64,000 nt of DNA from Paratinospora sagittata (taxonomy: Eukaryota > Streptophyta > Magnoliopsida > Ranunculales > Menispermaceae). Shown here one piece after another: positions 21,351-34,100 of this stretch (positions within the stretch are counted from its first letter, which is position 1; each line of letters starts with the position of its first letter). Under the pieces are notes generated by a model. The model did not search any database, was not told the origin of the DNA, and was given only the letters and a program-made list of their open reading frames with translations. The position numbers were made by a program, and so were the translations under genes. The DNA is taken from NCBI GenBank assembly GCA_035771175.1, contig CM069601.1, positions 3,432,001 to 3,496,000 of the forward strand, given 5' to 3'.

Positions 21351-21559
21351 TCCTATGGTGATTTTTTCGGACACCCAGCGACGTTTTTTACAAATAAAAA
21401 CACCAAAACACACTATTTTAACAATAAATCTCTTATCGATTTAGTGATTTTTGTTCACGAAACTTCGAATCGCAACCGCCTTTCGTGTCAAAAAAATAAT
21501 ACAAAATCCGTCAAAACCATCGATTTTGCTGCTGAAGATGAGATAATAGTAAGGAAGTA

Positions 21560-22335
21560 AATAATTTTGAGAGTTTTGAATGTAGTGATTTATGATTTTT
21601 AGTGTTGAGAGTGAAAAAAATGGAGAGTATGCGTTGAAAATGGTAGGGTTGGGTTGGAGGGAGATAAATTTATTTAAAATTGTGAGAACATTATTTAAAA
21701 AAGTTTATAAAGATAACATTTCTTCATATTTTTGTGGTTAGAATAAAATATGATAAAAATAGCTTTTTTTTTGTAATTTATTTAACTGCCATCTAAATTA
21801 ATAATGTAGACAACATTAGATTTTTTTTAAAGTCTAAAATTACAAAATTCTACGTGATTTGTGACATTTACATCAGCCTTGACGCCACCCAAAATAAATT
21901 AATACAAAATTCTCAGATTTTTCTTAAAAAAAAAATGGCATGTTGCATAATTTTGTTGCACCAAGAATTGATAGTTATGCAAGTCTCCTTAATAATTAAA
22001 CGAATCTTTGAGAAAGTTGTACATAATTATTTTTTGAGCCAAAATTTCTGCAAGTTGTTTGGGTAAAAATTTATATCAAACCGCCAACGTTGACCAAATT
22101 TATAAACATGTTTATTGGTGGAGGTCATAACTTGTCAAGCCACTACTTCTCAAACCAAACTTCTTTTTTTTTTTTTTAATGTGGAGTATCCGAATCAGTT
22201 GATGCATACGGACAAACCCACCTTTAATTAAATTTTTTTTTTTTAATTTTGTCTTAAACTCTCCAATGTCTTTTAGCTAACTTTTTTTTTACAAAATAAG
22301 ACTAATTTAAAGTTCAGTACCCAAAAAAATAAATA
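21560..22335. other. AT-rich DNA, no gene seen
   Basis: Long A and T runs, no reading frame with a domain. Confidence 0.5.
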
Positions 22336-22339
22336 GCTA

Positions 22340-22445
22340 ATATTTTTTTATCAGATAGTAAGATTCAAATCCGTGATTAGGCTTTTTAACCCATTAAGAC
22401 GAAGTGCTCTCACCAATTACGTTACAATCCAATGAGTTACCTTTT
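22340..22445 (-). mobile_element. Probable SINE fragment
   Basis: On the minus strand an A-box-like TAATTGGTGAGAGCAC (about 22405-22420) is followed by a B-box-like GGATTTGAATCTTA (about 22350-22363) at tRNA-like spacing. The body is short and its ends are undefined. Confidence 0.45.
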
Positions 22446-23103
22446 ATTAATTCTACTAAAAAGATCCAAAGTCTGTCACTTGTTTACATCACACCGTCCT
22501 CAAAGTCTCCAAAACGGATGCCATGGTCTGTCCACTACGTATTAAAAATTAAGTAAGGTTAACTAAAAAAATATTAAAATATATATTAATCTCACAATCA
22601 TTAATTATCACGGGTAAATGGGTAATGTAATAGCAAAACTGAACATCATAAGTGGAAAAACACACACAAAACTTTATCAATCCATCAACATTGTTATATA
22701 CTTTTATATATATATATATATTTATTTATTTATTGACATTAAATTTGAAGCGAAGAAAATATGATTAGGATTGAGTTATTTTACATATTCAAGATCCTTC
22801 CCCTATCCCAGTTGAATTTTAAACGTCAAGAAACATATGAAAGTTTACATGATTGGAAAATATTGACATATCAATCCAAATTGACAGGAAATTGAACTGA
22901 TTGTCCCCGGCGTGCCTAACTCCCATAAAACCTTAACATGATTATGACCAGCCATTATAAAACCATATATATATATAGTAGTATTTATGGTGAAATCACT
23001 GTTCATACTAATTTTCCATGAATCTCCCCCCTTCTTTTTATATACATAAAACAAACCATTTTTTTCCATACAAATGAACACTTGGTGTGATTGGTGGTGA
23101 AGA

Positions 23104-23800
23104 GTCGGGGTATTCATTAATCCGACCGAACCGAAGGAATCGAATTTTTTGGATTGGTTAGGGTTAAGTTTATATATTTAATTGGTTTTGGTTGAATTTA
23201 GATGTTTGTAACCTAATTAGTTTGAGTTGGCTCAATGGATACTCAAGTTGCGAAATCTAACCTTATGAGGAAGAGGTTACGAGTTCGAACTTGGGGGAGG
23301 CCCTCCCTGTGCTGTGGATTGTGAAGGGGGATAAATGATCTCGGTGACCGGCGTCCTTGTGTGGCGTGGAGTCAAAGTTTTATAAATAATAACGGAACCA
23401 ACCCGAACCAACTAAAAGTGACAGTAAATATTTTACATTTATCAATTTTACTGTAGTTGTTTACTATAATAGAATTATTCAAAGTATTATAATGAAAATG
23501 ACATGAAACAAACCACCTTAATAAGTATTACAATAGTCACATTTGACCTGAGAAATACTTTTATAAATGACATTTATAATTCAAAAATTGAATAAATTAT
23601 GTAATTTTACAATTTATATATTGAATAGACTAACCCAACCAACCTAACCTAAACTAATTTGAAGGTAGTGGGTTGGTTTGGATTGGGTCTAGAAGGTCTA
23701 TTTTTAGGTTGAGTTGATTTTTTTTCAACCCGATTTAATTGGGTTAGGTTAGTATTTTATCGTAATCATCCTAATCAACTTAATCCATGAACACCCCTAG
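23104..23800. mobile_element. MITE with CTAGGGGTGTTCAT ends
   Basis: Left end TCGGGGTATTCATTAATC and right end, read in reverse, CTAGGGGTGTTCATGGATT form imperfect terminal inverted repeats. The interior is rich in GGTTNGGTT and AACCAACC motifs. A foldback-core copy is inserted at 23226-23370. Probably a non-autonomous hAT-like element. Confidence 0.6.
23226..23370 (+). mobile_element. Truncated copy of the foldback core and right arm
   Basis: Nearly identical to 15217-15350: A-box-like TTGGCTCAATGGATACTC, B-box-like ACGAGTTCGAACTTGG, then GGGGGATAAATGATCTCGG and GACCGGCGTCCTTGTGTGG. It stops within the right arm and has no left arm. It shows the core family is dispersed, not confined to the 14-15 kb cluster. 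Confidence 0.8.
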
Positions 23801-24708
23801 TGTAAAAGTATTGCTAACTATGTGGCCAAGAGATCAATTTTTTGAACCGAAAAAACTATTACTTGCCACATGGCACGGACCTATGAGCCCTTCCTTGATA
23901 TTTGTATGGACGAGGTTCTATATTTTTGTGCTTCGTTCAGAGTTTGATGTGTCCAAGGCGTTAGCTCATGTGTGTCTGAAAGAAGAAGAAAAAAAAAAAG
24001 AAAAAAGAAAAAACTATTTCCTTCCATATGAGCAAAGAACACTGAAAAAAAGAAATTATGAAGAAATTATTTCTTGAAAATACTATATTTTCTCTCAATA
24101 AGTTTTATTTTTTAGAATTAAAAAAAAGTTTTATTTTTTAAAACATACCCTTTTAAGTAAATCCAGCTGATGTAAGTTGCAGTGCTTCTACTGATGTAAC
24201 CACAGACATCATAATGTGATAAACATAAACATCAAAAAAAAAAAAAAATACTAAACATAAACATAAACATCAAATTTCTTTCTCAATGGCTTTCTTGATT
24301 TTGTATGTTTGTTTGTTTGTTTGTTTGTCAAACGATAAAGCAAACCGAAACTAAAAGGCAACCGCGCGAATAAAACAACAGAAAGAAAACACGGAAAGGA
24401 AAAGTTATAGAGCAGCATTGTGCAGCCAGATTGGTTGTGTTCATTTAATTAAACTGATCCAAAGTATATCAAATTCACAATATATTCACCAAATTCCATA
24501 CTCCAATTTCTCAGATACTCTACCAACATCAATGCTTCTGTAAAACACACTGCCTAGGCACTTTACACATAAACACAGGTGCCAAGAACTTCACATGATC
24601 TTCAACCCCAAAACAAATTAACATTTAATTTCCACACAAAGTAACATATACCCACAATTACAAACCTAAAAATAAACTCAAACTTACTCAAATAACACAA
24701 AAAAAAAT
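23801..24708. other. Gene-free region, 3' flank of the unknown gene
   Basis: Contains a (GTTT)n run near 24306 and A-rich tracts. A plus-strand frame at 23787-24077 is low complexity with no domain. Confidence 0.5.
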
Positions 24709-25179
24709 TCAGCAAAAATCAGGTCTTGCTTTCTTCCTCACCAAAATACACCCTCTCAGACGATCCCTATAAATTCTGATCTCAGAACACTCCCTCAAAT
24801 CCTCAAGACTAATATACTGCTGCTTAACCATCCTCGAAAAATCACCGGATGTATCATGTATCCATACGTAAGGATGGCACGTCTCATCATAATAATAAAG
24901 CAAGCTCTTCATCCCAACACCAGTACCAGTACCATTACCACCACCACCACCAACATTCATGGGCATGTAAGCTTTGTAAATATTCTTGCATTGCAGCCTC
25001 TTTGAGAATCCTGGCTTTAATGTATGCACTTTCTTCAATACAGATCCCACCCTTATCTGCAACTCCACTGGCCTTTCAGTTAAATTCCAAACTCTTGTGC
25101 CTATTCCAGAACTCTGTGTATGGTCATAACAACTATCCATACATCCTCCAATGTTAGAAAACATTCCAAGTTTCACCAT
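24709..25179 (-). CDS. Conserved plant protein of unknown function
   Basis: Single-exon frame of 156 residues from an ATG at 25179. I recognise the pattern from plant proteomes, where similar proteins are annotated only as uncharacterised: GTRVWNLTERPVELQIRVGS near the N-terminus, LKKVHTLKPG, a YKAYMP segment, then KSLLYYYDETCHPYVWIHD, FSRMVKQQYISLEDLRECSE and a Cys-ending tail. A Gly/Thr-rich low-complexity stretch (about 77-88) separates the halves and probably varies in length. There is no signal peptide or membrane segment. The even codon use and intact frame support a real gene; plus-strand frames over it are shadows. Its job is not known to me. Confidence 0.82.
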   Translation of the reverse strand: MVKLGMFSNIGGCMDSCYDHTQSSGIGTRVWNLTERPVELQIRVGSVLKKVHTLKPGFSKRLQCKNIYKAYMPMNVGGGGGNGTGTGVGMKSLLYYYDETCHPYVWIHDTSGDFSRMVKQQYISLEDLRECSEIRIYRDRLRGCILVRKKARPDFC

Positions 25180-26190
25180 TTTTTTCTCTTGTGGAGAAAA
25201 GCTTAGTTTGATCTCTCTGATCTTAAAAAGATGTTATTCAAGGAGATATAGCATTTCTAAATGATGGGTTTTCATAAATAGTAATAATTCAATCTTGGGT
25301 CATACACCATAAGGTTCAAAAATTGATCGATCGATCGCAGGATGATGGGCATCTCGACGGTGATTTGACGGTGGCAATCGGTTTCTAAGAGTAGTTTTGT
25401 ATGTATTTATGATTTTAATTATGGATTCCTAACGGCTTGAGCAAGCTAAGTAGTCGGTGTAATCTTGATTATTAAGAAAAGAAGGGTAGAAATTGGTGGG
25501 ACAACAACAAAGCCAACTTCCTTAACACATGGAAACAAAAGTCAATAAGCATGCCGAAAATTAGGGTTTTGGTTTTTTATGTTTTTGAAGGGAAGGGACC
25601 CAGTTGAATCACATTTTCTAAGCTACAGCAGATGATGGCTTATTATATTTTCCCCTTTGCTTTTACTTTCATCAGACTGTCATGCTTTTGAATTTTTTTT
25701 TTCTTTTTTACCAAATTCCTAAAGTTAATATAAGATCTTGTGGGAATGTAATTCAATGGATCATCTGCTCAACTGCACAAGTTGGTGAGGTAATATCTAT
25801 AGCACAGTAGGTAGATTATCAATTGGTAGGCATTAATGGAGATGCTATTTATAATATAACTACAAATTTTACACTTCTTAGAGCATGATGGAAGAAACAG
25901 ATTCAGATAACAAACTATACATAGTTGAGAAAAGGCTTTGTTGAATTGAATTGAGATAGTGTTTTTTTATTTTTATTTTTTTTTAATTTCAAATGGGCCT
26001 GCTTACCATCAATTTACATTTTTCTAAGGAGTGTAGGACCCTTGAATTGGTCTTCTTCACTTCCTAGATTCCTAACTTCTTGTCTTTATCTCTCTTTATT
26101 TTATTGGGACTAGTGGGCAGGGGAATGAAAGACCTAGAGGGATATAAAAAGGTGAAAAAAGGTGTAGTGAGTGGCAGTTGAAATGAAGGA
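25180..26190. other. Upstream region of the unknown gene
   Basis: Presumed 5' UTR and promoter of the minus-strand gene ending at 25179, then AT-rich DNA. A CGATCGATCG-type palindrome lies near 25325. No further gene seen. Confidence 0.4.
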
Positions 26191-26194
26191 ACAT

Positions 26195-26555
26195 CCATTG
26201 GGGTTATGAACTTTCGGTTTGGATTGTTTTAATTTATGTTAGAAACCGATCAGTTGTGACAAACTTTTTGACATAATCGGTTTGGTTTAGTTTAAGTTAA
26301 TCGGTTAGAAATTTTAAATATTTATATATTAAACAATTTAACTAATTAACTATATACCTACCTATATACATCAAATAAATCTAAAAATTAAAACATTCAC
26401 AATTTTTAACTTTGATGCCCGTTTGATTCAATTTAGATTTACCGAACTGATCAAATTATATATTTTTCAAACCTAACCCGAACCGAATTCATTGAAAACC
26501 AAACACAGATTCAGCTAGGTTTCACGATTTGAACCAAACCCTTTATACCCCCTAA
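26195..26555. mobile_element. Degenerate CGGTTTGGTTT-rich MITE
   Basis: Left end TTGGGGTTATGAACTTTCGG and right end (reverse) GGGGGTATAAAGGGTTTGG are weakly inverted. The interior has complementary TCGGTTTGGTTT and AACCCGAACCGAA stretches. Similar in style to the element at 23.1-23.8 kb. Confidence 0.45.
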
Positions 26556-27212
26556 CATTCAGTAGGATTAAAATCCTCCACAATAATCTACACTTAAAAT
26601 GACAGAAAATTTAAACATTGATAATAATAGAAATGAATGGGATTTAATTATGGGTGTATAGTACTAATTACTAGTTTACTATAGACTTTACTACCTGAGC
26701 TGCAAGGCATATATACCAAGAAGACCCATCTTTAAATTTGACTTTAAAGAAAAATCTTATGACATGATCTGCTTCATCCATAAACCCTATTCAATTCACA
26801 AGTTCTCAAGCATTTGATGATCAACCTGGCATCTTACAATAAAAAAGCTCCAATCCACAATTTAAAGACCATAAATGGATATAATTATCGATTCCTAAAA
26901 ATGAAGCTGTATAGCTGTTACCAGTTTGAGTCAAATTTAAAATATTTCAGTACAAAAGCAGGAAAGAAAAGAAAGACAATGAGCATAATAGAAATATGCA
27001 TTAAATTTTATTTCCTGGAATTACATTCAAGTGAAATTTTATCTGTGAAATTTGCTATTTTTCGAAGTTACATGTGTAAAACAAGGAAAGCTGGGGGCTC
27101 ATTCAAGAAGAACCACTACCACCCATTACAATTGTCCTTGAATTCGAAATAAATTAATTAAGGAAGATAAGAAAAGAACAAAGTAGAAAAGAATGTACAA
27201 AGGGCAGATATT
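26556..27212. other. Intergenic and 3' flank of the VTT gene
   Basis: No host gene seen on either strand. The plus-strand frame at 26814-27152 shows no domain; the right part should contain the 3' UTR of the minus-strand VTT gene. Confidence 0.45.
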
Positions 27213-28030
27213 TTACTTCTCATGATCATCAGCAGGAGTGTCAATTCTTATTATAAGAGGTTGGTGAAGGTCCAGAGATTGGTCAGCCACAATAGGTAGG
27301 TCCGGTGAGCTCAACACATCCTCCATATTTGCATTTTCAGCAAGCGCCTTCTCCAAGGATGACTTCGCAACTTTAGTAACGCAAACAATAAGAACAACTA
27401 CAAACAGAAGAGAAAAGCATTTAAGCATGTTGAAACCAAATTTTGATCATCGATGCATGTTGAGCTCCATAAATTTATAAGGTCAGGTTATAAGGCAACC
27501 GCCAAGTCTCTGATGAAATTTTGTGCTCTTTCTGCTTAAAAGAATATTACTTGGGAGTGCACAATCTTGGATTAGTTACATTTGGGTCACCTAAAATATG
27601 CTTTAGGAATTCATGAAGAATTTTTTTTTTAAAAATATATATATACAAATGGTTCTCTTAAAATGAAGTGGTTGTATTGGTCTTACTTAATATTTGAAAT
27701 AAAAAAGAAAACACATAAATAATCAAAGCTTAAACATTGGAGTATCAAAGCTTAAAATGAAGTGGTTGTATTGGTCTTACTTAATATGCGCTCCCTGACT
27801 GTTCTTGATCTTCTTATTATTAATATAGTCTTGTTTCCCCTCAAAAAAAGAAAAACTTTTTCGCACACAATGGAACTGTAAATGTGCTGCAACTTACCAG
27901 ATATCACAAGACCGAATAGCATAACCATCTGCATCACCAGTAAGAGGAAATATCAGAATGGAACAAAACATGAGGTGATTACAGCAGCTAAGATACATGA
28001 AATACGCTTTTCCACATATATTATTTTATA

Positions 28031-28061
<31 letters not shown>

Positions 28062-28077
28062 CATACATAGATACAGC

Positions 28078-28109
<32 letters not shown>

Positions 28110-31100
28110 GTGTCAAGGGCTTACCCAGCGAGCTGTTGAAATCTCAGCCCAACCATGAGTCACATCAGAAAGATCCTTAAGAGTGGTACCAACATAGACC
28201 AATGCAAATGTCATTGGCTGCAACGAGAAGAAGATACCAACATCAGGATCTTATGGTAATGACTTGAAGAATTACTGAAAGATACACAAATATAGAAAAA
28301 AGTGTCCTCACATCAAAGAATGGATCAACCAATACCAAACGAATGTAAATCTCAATTACCAATATTGCTATGCTACCAAATGATAACTAATCGATGTAGG
28401 TGATGGAAAGTACAGAATTAAGTTAATAGATTTTTAATTGTAATGACATTTAAGTTCACAATAAGCATACAAGATACTTTCATTCCAATGTTTCATTCCA
28501 ATGGTTTTTCTTTTTTTTCTTTTTTTTTTTTCAAAAGGTAATGCCTTCCCAAATATCTAATATCAATGGATCACAAACATGATTTAAGCATAACCGCAAA
28601 GTAAAATACTAAATCTTAATTATAAACCAAGCAATTTATGAAGCAAACCAAAATCATGAGTCTCAAAAGTTGGGTAACACTCAAAGTAAACTAGCTAGCA
28701 ACTCAACTCAACCAAGCCTTTTTCCAACTACATAGGGGCTGGCTAGATTAATCTGCTTCCTCCACTCAGTTCTATCAAAGGCTGGGTCAGTATTTAAATT
28801 ACAAGAAGTTAAATCTTTCTAAATTATCTTTGTCCATGTTGTTTTAGGTCTTCCTCTACCTCTATTGTTACCATGTAGGGTCAATAAGTCACTCTTCCAA
28901 ACTTGTAAATCATAGTCGGCCCCAAGCCCGGTAAAGGAGGAGGGTTGCATTAGGTAGTTGACAACCAACGTAAAAACTGTCAGATTAACTATGACATGAA
29001 TCTTAAACTAGCTATCAATAATCAGTACAAAAGAAACACTAAAACATACAAATCTAAGTTCCAATTGTTTTCCATATCACATTGTTATAAGAAGTCATTA
29101 TAAATGAAGACAACATATAGCTAACATGAGAATCAAAAGCATCCTCTTCATACCTCAAAAGCTTTTCAAATATTTAATTTAGTGCTTTAGTTTGACAAGT
29201 CCATCAGAAAAAACAACATTGAAATTAAAGGATATTTAAGCTCATAATGGAAACTTCATTAAATAAGAGAACTCGAGTACAAAATCTCATAATTATGTTG
29301 TCCAACCAAAGGAATGAAATAAGTATTATGTACAAAAAAAAAAAAAAAAATTGCTGTTTCTATTCATAAATTAGTTTGTGGTGTCTTGAAGAAAGAGCTA
29401 AACAAAAACCAATTTTTTTCCAGCAGGCCCAATATTTGAGCAAAAATATACGAAACTCAATCCAAGGATTATGCCACAATTGTACAAGCAATAAGTCTCA
29501 ATGTTAAAGACAATTGTCTCCTGTCAGGCTTTAAGCTCAACCTCAAGTGCCTTTTAAAATACTGGATAGTCAAGAGTCTCCAGCATAAGCATCACTTGCT
29601 GGTTCTTAATTCCCTCCGCCTAAATCAATAACTGCTGAATGTAACATTTAGCTACAAAACATAGACTATGTTTTACATAAATATTTATGCCACTCATTGC
29701 ATCAGAAATATTAAATGACATTTTCTGGGTAAAGCTAATATGAGCTCCAAGAAGAACATCAACAAATTTATCACAGAGATCCAGGATTTGTAGAAAGTTT
29801 CTCCTTTTGTATCTTAAGCTGTCAGCCTGTTGTTTCACAATTTATCCTCAAATATGCTACCACTGTCAATGAGTAAACTAAATGGAATACAAAATACGGA
29901 TACATAGCATTGACAGTTAGTTATCGAAAGAAATGCATTGAAGTAAAGAATCACCATCATCCCAAGCCAGGAAGCCAACATGTACTCTCCAACACCAATA
30001 GGAGTCACAGACAGGAGGTAATTCATCATATTAAATGGAAGTAAGGGAACAAACCGAAGCAGCAAGACTATCTGCAGAATAAGGAACAAGGAGGAAAATT
30101 AGATTCGTGTGTCAAAGGAGACGATATGCTTATATTCCAGTGAGAACAAAATGAGCAAAGGATATAACCCAAGAAGCGGAATTTTGAATGGTGAACTATT
30201 ATCCATTTTTTAAAACTCCAAGTAGGAAAGCAAAGAAAAATATCTCAAACAATCCACCAAAAACAAACCAATTGTAACATAGAAACAGCCCAATACTAAC
30301 AGTGATTCCTCCACTAACATCATAGATAAAACATAGAAGCCAGGTTACCCAATAAACAGTTCTCCAGTGTTATGGTAATATAAAGAGAGTTAGCAAATTG
30401 AAATCCCATGCAGCCTGTAAATAAACCCAATACATGCATATTACGACAGTTAATTCAGTACATGGAGATATCTGCTTTCAATTTAATTACTGTTAATTTA
30501 GCATTAAATATAGTAGATAAGTTGATATAAAGCTCTTCCCCACAAAAGAGGTCTTTTTATGTTCCTGTATAAGAGCATATCCCCATGTACAATATGGCAT
30601 ATTCCTGTAAAGGAGTATATTGTTAATGAAGTACAAGAAACAAGCAGCAAGGTACACATTCAGCCAATTTAAATGCTTTCAGATAATGGGTTGCTCATAA
30701 ATTTTATACTTTCATAATCATAGCTTATTTTCAGTTTAAAAAGACGAATTGATGTTGTGTGGTTATTCTTTGTTTGCTTCAATTGAGAGTGTTTAATGTC
30801 ACGTAGTTATTCATGTAAAGGTAATCAAACTTCCTTTACAACCAATCGTCATTGAAATGAATTTATGGCACTCATTTGCTTTAGGGAATTCTCAAACTTC
30901 TCCATAAATGTCAAGCTCTTAAAAAACCTCCAAGGGAGAAAATAACCACACCGAGTAAAAAATAAGATGAATAAAAAAAAAAGGAAAACACCATTTTTTT
31001 TTAAATCAACTTATGTAGTCAAACCTTAAAGCCAGATCTTTGGATTGCAATGGCAATTGCCTGAAACTTTGGATAATCCTTCAACTTTGAAATAACGTAA

Positions 31101-34100
31101 GATCTTCCTATCTGCATAGAAGCAACAAAGTACGATGAGGATCATCAAATGGAAAACAAATATTATAATAAGTCAAAAAGAATCCCAACAAGTTATAAAT
31201 AGACAAAAAGTCACTAGCAAGTGCTCGCCTAGTTAATTCAATCATTATTCTTTACCACATTTATTTTTCATAGGTAAAGGAGATAAAAATAATGTTGTCA
31301 GACTAGACCACTGTGGAGAAAAAACTCAGAGGTATTAAATTATACAGAAAAATATATGAAGATATAAATGTATGCAATCCAAGAAACAAATCAATTGCTC
31401 TCTAGAATGAGTGCCAGAGTTCTCTAATCTCTACATAGGAAGCCAAACTCAAAGGAAGATATCCATTATAGAAATGCTAAAAAGATAGATGTCTCCTCAC
31501 TTCTTGAAGAACACACTATGCTGGAAAGCGTCAAAAATATTTATAAATGAGCCAAAAGCATCATTTTAAAGGCTTACCGTTCTACCAAGAAGAAATGCAG
31601 CCGTAGCACCAATTGTAGCACCAATAGAATCGGCAACGAAGCCCACGGGCAAACCAAAGAGATAACCACCTCCAAGCTAGAATATTGACAGCAAGTACCG
31701 CATGAAGTCACATTTTCCAATAATAGAAAGCACAGAACTATTTATAAGCTCCCAGAGAATCAGAAACAGTGAGGTTCTTATTGAAATTCCAAAGTTATAG
31801 GTGAAAACAAAAGAAAATGTTTCTTGCTAATATTGATGGGAATAGCAATCAGCTAGTTTTCAGCACAAGAAAACAGGAAAATAGAAAAGAAAATCAAGGG
31901 GTATTTTTATGTCTCATACTCTCATCTTCCCACTAAATTTAGTATCATTTATAATGAGCCTCGAGCCAAGCTTTTGGGTAAGGGCCTCAACCTCCATTAA
32001 TGTACTATGGAAGTAACAGAGCTATTCTGATTATTGGAATTTTAGGTGATATTCCAACAGCTGATTCCTTCATATCAGTTTCAGAATTCAGCATCCAAGC
32101 CTCCCATAATATATTGACCACAAATCTACAATATGTTAAGGTGGTCACTCTCCCTAGGATCCAACTTGATTGGAAAATTGTTGAGAACGACACATGGCCC
32201 CTCTTTACTTGCAAAATAAACATCTTATATGCTGCCAATCAAATATTTTAATAGTTAGTTTACTGTCTCTGTATCTAATATTAGCAGTAAGCAACAAAGA
32301 GCCCGCATATGTCCCATGTTCCTGAGAGCTTAAGTTCTTTCTCCTCTTTGCAAATAATCCTCCCTTGCATAAATTGACCAACTCATAGAGATGGATCGTG
32401 TAATATGTATGATTTACTTTAATCACATTCACACCATTTTCCCCATTTCACCACTTTGTGGTGAAACAACTGATCAAATAAAAGTTATAAAACAAAAGAT
32501 GTATGCCAATTTTAAAAAGTTTTCTACTTGTACCGATATAATTTTACATGTTTCAATCAATTACAAATCTTCCTAGTTTTGAGGAGTTAACCATCAAATT
32601 TAAATTTCTAAGGTGTTGCTTTAGCATTTTGACCAAATCACCCAAGTAGCAGGTAAAGCAGGCACCAAGCAACAGGGAGACCTCTTATTTTTATTTTATT
32701 TTATTTTTTTAAGTTTTTGGGCTCATTAAAATTTTACAAAAGCTTATAGAAAGTTTTAGAGGAGATATTAAAGGGAACTTGATCTCTTTCAGTCATTATC
32801 CTGATTTATCTCTTCTTCTAAAACCCAAATCCAAAAACCATATAATTAGTATTTAGTAAAAATTGATCTGTGGCAATTTTATTTTTTTCTTCTTTCTTTC
32901 TTAAGTCACAAAATTGTTTTTATCATCCCTAAAAGGTTTAATATATTTCTTGATTGACCAAATAATTAAGACAGAATATGCTTGAACTATTTTGTATATT
33001 TTATCTTTTGAAACATAAGATGTGTGCAAAGCCTTTTTATATTTATTGACTCATGCAAGCAAGTATCTAGCACCAAAGACATCAAAAGTACTAAGAATGA
33101 CATACATTAATTCAAATCAACATAACCTTTTCTCAACTACATGGGATATTCCTACACTCCACTCTATCGAGCTAAATCTATAGTTCTATCGCAAGTAATC
33201 ATATCTTTCTTGATTATCTCTATTCTTTGGGTCCTCCTCTTCTTCAAATGATGCTGATAACATTGTTATGAATCAAAATAAAATTGTTTCGAGGATTAGT
33301 GAATCAAATTGGGATTTGAATTGGTGAATTGTAATATTCGCAAAATAAATGTGAATCAAATATTTGTATGTATTAAGTACCTATAGAGTTATGATACATT
33401 AGTGTTTTTTAACTAATTAAGGATGCAGGCCGATTCATTAAAATTCACCACCTATTCGGCTTGAAGAAATAAAAATAATGGAATTGGGAATTAGGATGAG
33501 TAGGCTTCAATATGCAGAAAGAATGTAAAGCTTCCATTCTATATATATAAAAATAAAAAAAAATAAAAATAAAAGACCGTTAAACACAATATGCACATAA
33601 ATCTATCATAAATTCCATAATAACTTTAAGGGATCATCACAAAAGATCTAGTGTAAACTAACTTATTTTTTTTCCAAAACATCAGGAGAGGCGAAAGGAT
33701 TAAATGCTTACAGTAAGTACTGAAGCAGGGACTGCCAGTACAGTCAAAGGAATGTAAGCAAGAGCCCTGCACAGATTCCAGAAGAACTAGTTAAAAAAAA
33801 TATAAGCTTAATATTAATCTTAAGCATCATGAGATAATGAGAAAAAAAAAATTCCCTATACTCAGTTTTAACTTTGAGTTAAAAAAATTTGCAGATAATG
33901 CCGAATAACATAACAGCAAACAAATTATGAAAAATGCTGCCCGAACTAAAAACGGATCAAATGCTTCGCTTGTACAAAGATATCTCGGTGTTAACTGTTA
34001 ATAGATCATGCAAAGAGATGGCACTGCTAAAACAAACAACTGAAGCCTAAGACTATTAAGTATTTGATAGACACTTACAGTACTAGTGGACCCCAAGGGC

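Noticed and set aside
21210..21560. Plus-strand frame of 116 codons with Asn/Arg-rich sequence
   Set aside because: It runs across the hairpin cluster, has no domain and no similarity I recognise.
24849..25157. Plus-strand frame with a His-rich stretch
   Set aside because: Antisense of the unknown minus-strand gene; the His run is the complement of its Gly-rich codons.
26814..27152. Plus-strand frame of 112 codons
   Set aside because: No domain, no splice context, and it overlaps the expected 3' flank of the VTT gene.
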